Shown piece after piece: positions 5,042 through 7,321 of a stretch of 7,321 bases of DNA (within the stretch, counting starts at the first letter, position 1; every line of letters starts with the position of its first letter). The stretch comes from an uncultured bacterium. GTDB lineage: Bacteria; Cyanobacteriota; Vampirovibrionia; Gastranaerophilales; Gastranaerophilaceae. The notes under the pieces are model-generated. The model searched no databases. It had not been told where the DNA came from and saw nothing but the letters and a program-made list of their open reading frames with translations. Location: assembly GCA_900556295.1 (NCBI GenBank), contig USOK01000077.1, positions 1 to 7,321 on the forward strand. The letters run 5' to 3'. A program made the position numbers and the translations under genes.

Positions 5042-6484
5042 CTAACCTAAAATATCTCTTAAAATTTCGTTAACGGCTTTCGGATTAGCTCTGCCTTTAG
5101 TTTCTTTCATAACTTGACCAACGAAGAAGCCTAATAGGTTGTTTTTACCGTTTTTGTAAGCTTGAACTTCGTTCGGGTGAGCATCAACGATTTTTTGAGC
5201 AATTTCTTTAATAGCACCTGTATCAGAAATTTGGCTCAAACCTCGTTTTTCAACGATTTCAGAAGCTTTTGTGCCATCTTTCATCATGTCGATAATGATT
5301 TGTTTTCCGATGTTATTAGAAATTGTATTCTTTTCAATCAAAGAAATCAACTCAACAAGATTTTCAGGAGTTAATTTTGTATCAGTAATTTCTTGTTTTT
5401 GTTCTTTTAAGTAAGCTGCAATTTCGCCCATAATGAAGTTTACGGCAATTTTTGGAGATGCGCCGAGATCCAAAACCCTATCAAAGAACAACGCCAATCC
5501 CATTTGCTCAACGATAACAGACGCGTCATATTCGCTCAAACCAAGTGACATATAGCGTTCACGTTTAGCTTGCGGAAGTTCAGGCATTTTATCCTTGATT
5601 TCTTGAACCCATTCTCTTGATATTTTTAAAGGCATCAAATCTGGTTCTGGGAAGTATCTGTAATCGTGAGCATCTTCTTTGCCACGCATTGAGCGAGTTT
5701 CACGAGAATTGTCGTCCCAAAGTCTTGTTTCTTGAACAACTTTACCGCCTTCTTCAACAATTTCGATTTGTCTATCGATTTCATATTCAATAGCACGTTG
5801 AAGAGCTGAAAAACTGTTTACGTTCTTGATTTCAGCACGAGTACCGAATTCTTTTGAGCCTTTTGGCATAATTGAAATATTGGCGTCACATCTCATAGAA
5901 CCTTCTTCAAGGTTACCATCACAAACACCGATGTAACGAACGATATTTCTCAATTCTTCCATATAGTTTCTTGCTTCTTCAGAAGATCTCATATCAGGCT
6001 CAGAAACGATTTCTAAAAGTGGAGTTCCGGCTCTGTTCAAGTCAACTAATGAATAAGAAGAGCCTGCAAGTCCGTCAGCCCCAGCGTGAACAAGTTTTCC
6101 GGCATCTTCTTCAAGGTGAGCACGTGTGATACCAATTCTTTTGCCTTTAATATCCAAATAACCGTTTACACAAATCGGTTCATCATATTGAGAAATTTGA
6201 TATCCTTTCGGAAGATCCGGATAAAAATATTGTTTTCTGTCAAATTTACATCTTTCAGGAATTTCGCAATTCAAAGCCAAACCTGTCAAAATCCCCATAT
6301 TAACACATTCTTTGTTAAGAACAGGCAAAACACCTGGCATACCCAAAGTAATAGGGCTTGTTTCAGAGTTCGGTTCTTTCCCGAATTCACAGCCATCTGG
6401 TGCAAAAATCTTTGATTTGGTTTTCAGTTGTGCATGAACTTCCAAACCAATTACAACTTCATATTTATCTCTCAAGTCTTCCAT
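5042..6484 (-). CDS. gatB: Asp-tRNA(Asn)/Glu-tRNA(Gln) amidotransferase subunit B
   Basis: GatB is the tRNA-binding and kinase/transamidation subunit of the cytoplasmic GatCAB complex, which converts misacylated Glu-tRNA(Gln) or Asp-tRNA(Asn) to the correct amide form. The 480-residue length is normal. Signatures include YEVVIGLEVHAQL (8-20), ITLGMPGVLPVLN (45-57), QYFYPDLPKGYQISQY (85-100), HLEEDAGK (123-130), DLNRAGTPLLEIVSEPD (148-164) and EEGSMRCDANIS (193-204). The helical YqeY-like tail ends with GFFVGQVMKETKGRANP and KAVNEILRDILG. An AGGAG site sits six bases before the ATG. gatA and gatC are not in the window. A TATAAA (6515-6520, minus strand) could be the -10 box, but no -35 box lies upstream, where the sequence appears to change source. 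The SIS gene follows on the same strand. Confidence 0.97.
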   Translation of the reverse strand: MEDLRDKYEVVIGLEVHAQLKTKSKIFAPDGCEFGKEPNSETSPITLGMPGVLPVLNKECVNMGILTGLALNCEIPERCKFDRKQYFYPDLPKGYQISQYDEPICVNGYLDIKGKRIGITRAHLEEDAGKLVHAGADGLAGSSYSLVDLNRAGTPLLEIVSEPDMRSSEEARNYMEELRNIVRYIGVCDGNLEEGSMRCDANISIMPKGSKEFGTRAEIKNVNSFSALQRAIEYEIDRQIEIVEEGGKVVQETRLWDDNSRETRSMRGKEDAHDYRYFPEPDLMPLKISREWVQEIKDKMPELPQAKRERYMSLGLSEYDASVIVEQMGLALFFDRVLDLGASPKIAVNFIMGEIAAYLKEQKQEITDTKLTPENLVELISLIEKNTISNNIGKQIIIDMMKDGTKASEIVEKRGLSQISDTGAIKEIAQKIVDAHPNEVQAYKNGKNNLLGFFVGQVMKETKGRANPKAVNEILRDILG

Positions 6485-6538
6485 TATTTTCTCCTTTCCA
6501 AGCGATTCTTAATATTTATACTAAATTCTTACTCTATA

Positions 6539-6626
6539 CATCTCTTACCTCCTGTTCCTCATACACAATTCATTTGTTTCATAACACCACCACTAAAGAA
6601 TAGCACAAAAATTAATCATTCTTCAA
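6539..6626 (-). promoter_or_regulatory. Promoter, ribosome-binding site and start of a cut-off gene
   Basis: Read on the minus strand, TTGAAG (6626-6621), 18 bases, then TGC-TATTCT (6605-6597) form a plausible extended -10 promoter. About 45 bases downstream, AGGAGG (6553-6548) stands six bases before an ATG (6541-6539). Translation from there gives MYRVRI and then a TAG at 6523-6521, inside sequence that belongs to the gatB side. A full-strength initiation region leading to six codons is best explained as the 5' end of a gene truncated by the junction. Confidence 0.45.
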
Positions 6627-6679
6627 TCCAAGACATCATTCTTTTTTACATATTTTTCTCACACATAACCAAAAGCAAG

Positions 6680-6696
6680 AGAAAAGAATCTTTTCT
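6680..6696 (-). terminator. Weak terminator-like palindrome after trmL
   Basis: AGAAAAGA and TCTTTTCT (eight base pairs around one base) form a perfect palindrome about 50 bases after the trmL stop, followed on the minus strand by CTTGCTTTT. The stem has little GC and the loop is too tight as drawn, so its strength as a terminator is doubtful. Confidence 0.3.
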
Positions 6697-6746
6697 GACT
6701 TTCAATTCCATCTCCTGCTTCTATATATTCCAATATTTTTTTCACT

Positions 6747-7241
6747 TTATTTCCAATGAAGTTCATGCAGTTCTCCACTTAAATTCATTCCTGCAAATCC
6801 ATTCTGTCGCAGTGCTTCATACAACACAATTGCCACCGAATTACCAAGATTCAATGAGCGGATATCTCCGTTCATCGGGATTCTCATACAGTCTTCCTCA
6901 TTCTCTACAAGAATCTCTTCCGGGATTCCCGCACTCTCTTTTCCGAACATAATATAGCAATCCGGCTCATACTCTACATCTGTATAGACCTTGTGTGCTT
7001 TTGTTGTCGCCATATAGATTTTTGCTCCTGGATTCTTTTCAAGAAAATCCTGATAATCGATATAAGTTGTCACGTCAAGATCTTTCCAGTAATCCATACC
7101 GGCACGTTTTAATGCTTTCTCATTCAGCTTAAATCCCAATGGCTCGATCAGATGAAGCCTTGTCCCTGTTGCCACACAGGTTCTTCCGATATTCCCGGTA
7201 TTTGCCGGAATTTCCGGCTCATAAAGTACAATGTTTAACAT
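6747..7241 (-). CDS. trmL: tRNA (cytidine/uridine-34-2'-O)-methyltransferase, TrmL/YibK type
   Basis: This 164-residue SPOUT-class enzyme is predicted to use S-adenosylmethionine to methylate the 2'-OH of the wobble nucleotide in leucine tRNAs. Family motifs are clear: EPEIPANTGNIGRTC (8-22), the knot-forming FGKESAGIPEEI (99-110) and IPMNGDIRSLNLGNSVAIVL (121-140), followed by YEALRQ. Length is close to the E. coli protein (157 residues). An AGAGG site lies about eight bases before the ATG. Codon use differs from every other gene here: GAG is about as common as GAA, and CAG, ATC, CCG and GGA are frequent. The protein looks like Lachnospiraceae TrmL. Either the contig is chimeric or the gene was acquired by transfer; its function is not in doubt. 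Confidence 0.93.
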   Translation of the reverse strand: MLNIVLYEPEIPANTGNIGRTCVATGTRLHLIEPLGFKLNEKALKRAGMDYWKDLDVTTYIDYQDFLEKNPGAKIYMATTKAHKVYTDVEYEPDCYIMFGKESAGIPEEILVENEEDCMRIPMNGDIRSLNLGNSVAIVLYEALRQNGFAGMNLSGELHELHWK

Positions 7242-7269
7242 AATTATCGCCTCTTTTATCTTCTTATTC

Positions 7270-7300
7270 GTTACTGTTCACACGATGTGCGACCAGCAAC
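7270..7300. repeat. Nested imperfect hairpin upstream of trmL
   Basis: GTTACTG (7270-7276) pairs with CAGCAAC (7294-7300) with one mismatch on the plus strand (a G-U wobble in the minus-strand RNA), and CACA (7279-7282) pairs with TGTG (7286-7289) inside it. On the minus strand the same stretch can be read as a short peptide frame ending ARCVAGRTSCEQ then a stop, which may be the tail of a preceding gene or a dispersed repeat. It lies in the 80 bases upstream of trmL at the window edge. Confidence 0.35.
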
Positions 7301-7321
7301 GCATCTCGCCATTTTAAATCG

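Larger units (their letters stand above)
6485..6746. other. AT-rich intergenic stretch with suspected junction
   Basis: This 262-bp stretch holds no convincing complete gene. A long plus-strand frame crosses it, but its serine/phenylalanine/leucine-rich product lies antisense to real genes and is spurious. The first ~15 bases belong to gatB (ribosome-binding site). From about 6545 onward the layout fits the trmL side instead: a weak terminator after trmL, then a promoter, a consensus ribosome-binding site and an ATG, all on the minus strand. The two sources meet somewhere in 6495-6548; the exact point cannot be fixed by eye. Confidence 0.6.

Noticed and set aside
6428..6952. 174-codon plus-strand open frame
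   Set aside because: It lies antisense to gatB and trmL and across the junction, has no ribosome-binding site, and its composition is that of a shadow frame.

Overview
The window has two parts of different character. Positions 1 to about 6500 are AT-rich, use A/T-ending codons (GAA, CAA, ATT) and come from a Gram-negative bacterium: kdsA makes a sugar needed only for lipopolysaccharide, and gatB points to the indirect (amidotransferase) route to Gln- or Asn-tRNA. The protein sequences look to me like an uncultured gut lineage such as Gastranaerophilales (Vampirovibrionia/'Melainabacteria') or a similarly AT-rich Gram-negative group. That is an impression from the proteins and cannot be settled without a search. 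Positions from about 6545 to the end carry a trmL-type gene that is more GC-rich, uses GAG, CAG, ATC and CCG codons and reads like a Lachnospiraceae (Clostridia) gene. A junction therefore lies near 6495-6548. It could be a chimeric metagenome contig or a transfer; I favour assembly chimerism.

Layout. 1-480: rpsT (ribosomal protein S20) with its own promoter, leader hairpin and terminator. 622-3194: a plus-strand operon of kdsA (KDO-8-phosphate synthase), a metallo-beta-lactamase-fold hydrolase and pheS (Phe-tRNA synthetase alpha), closed by a strong terminator. kdsA and the hydrolase overlap by one base, and pheS follows 12 bases later. pheT is not present. 3178-3357: an open remnant resembling the C-terminus of an XRE-type regulator. 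3372-3888: a compact 517-bp cassette in which a DUF559 (Vsr-like, PD-(D/E)XK) endonuclease gene on the minus strand is enclosed by two perfect 70-bp inverted repeats. 3898-6484 (minus strand): gatB, then a GlmS-like SIS-domain isomerase or deaminase, separated by a 16-bp-stem hairpin. 6485-6746: AT-rich non-coding sequence containing the suspected junction. 6747-7241 (minus strand): trmL-like SPOUT methyltransferase.

The rpsT, pheS, gatB and trmL genes serve translation; kdsA and perhaps the SIS protein serve envelope or amino-sugar metabolism. The most interesting items are the inverted-repeat endonuclease cassette, which looks like a minimal selfish element, and two genes (kdsA and the endonuclease) with a TATAAT-N6-ATG arrangement that predicts leaderless mRNAs. 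All assignments come from reading motifs by eye; no database search was run.
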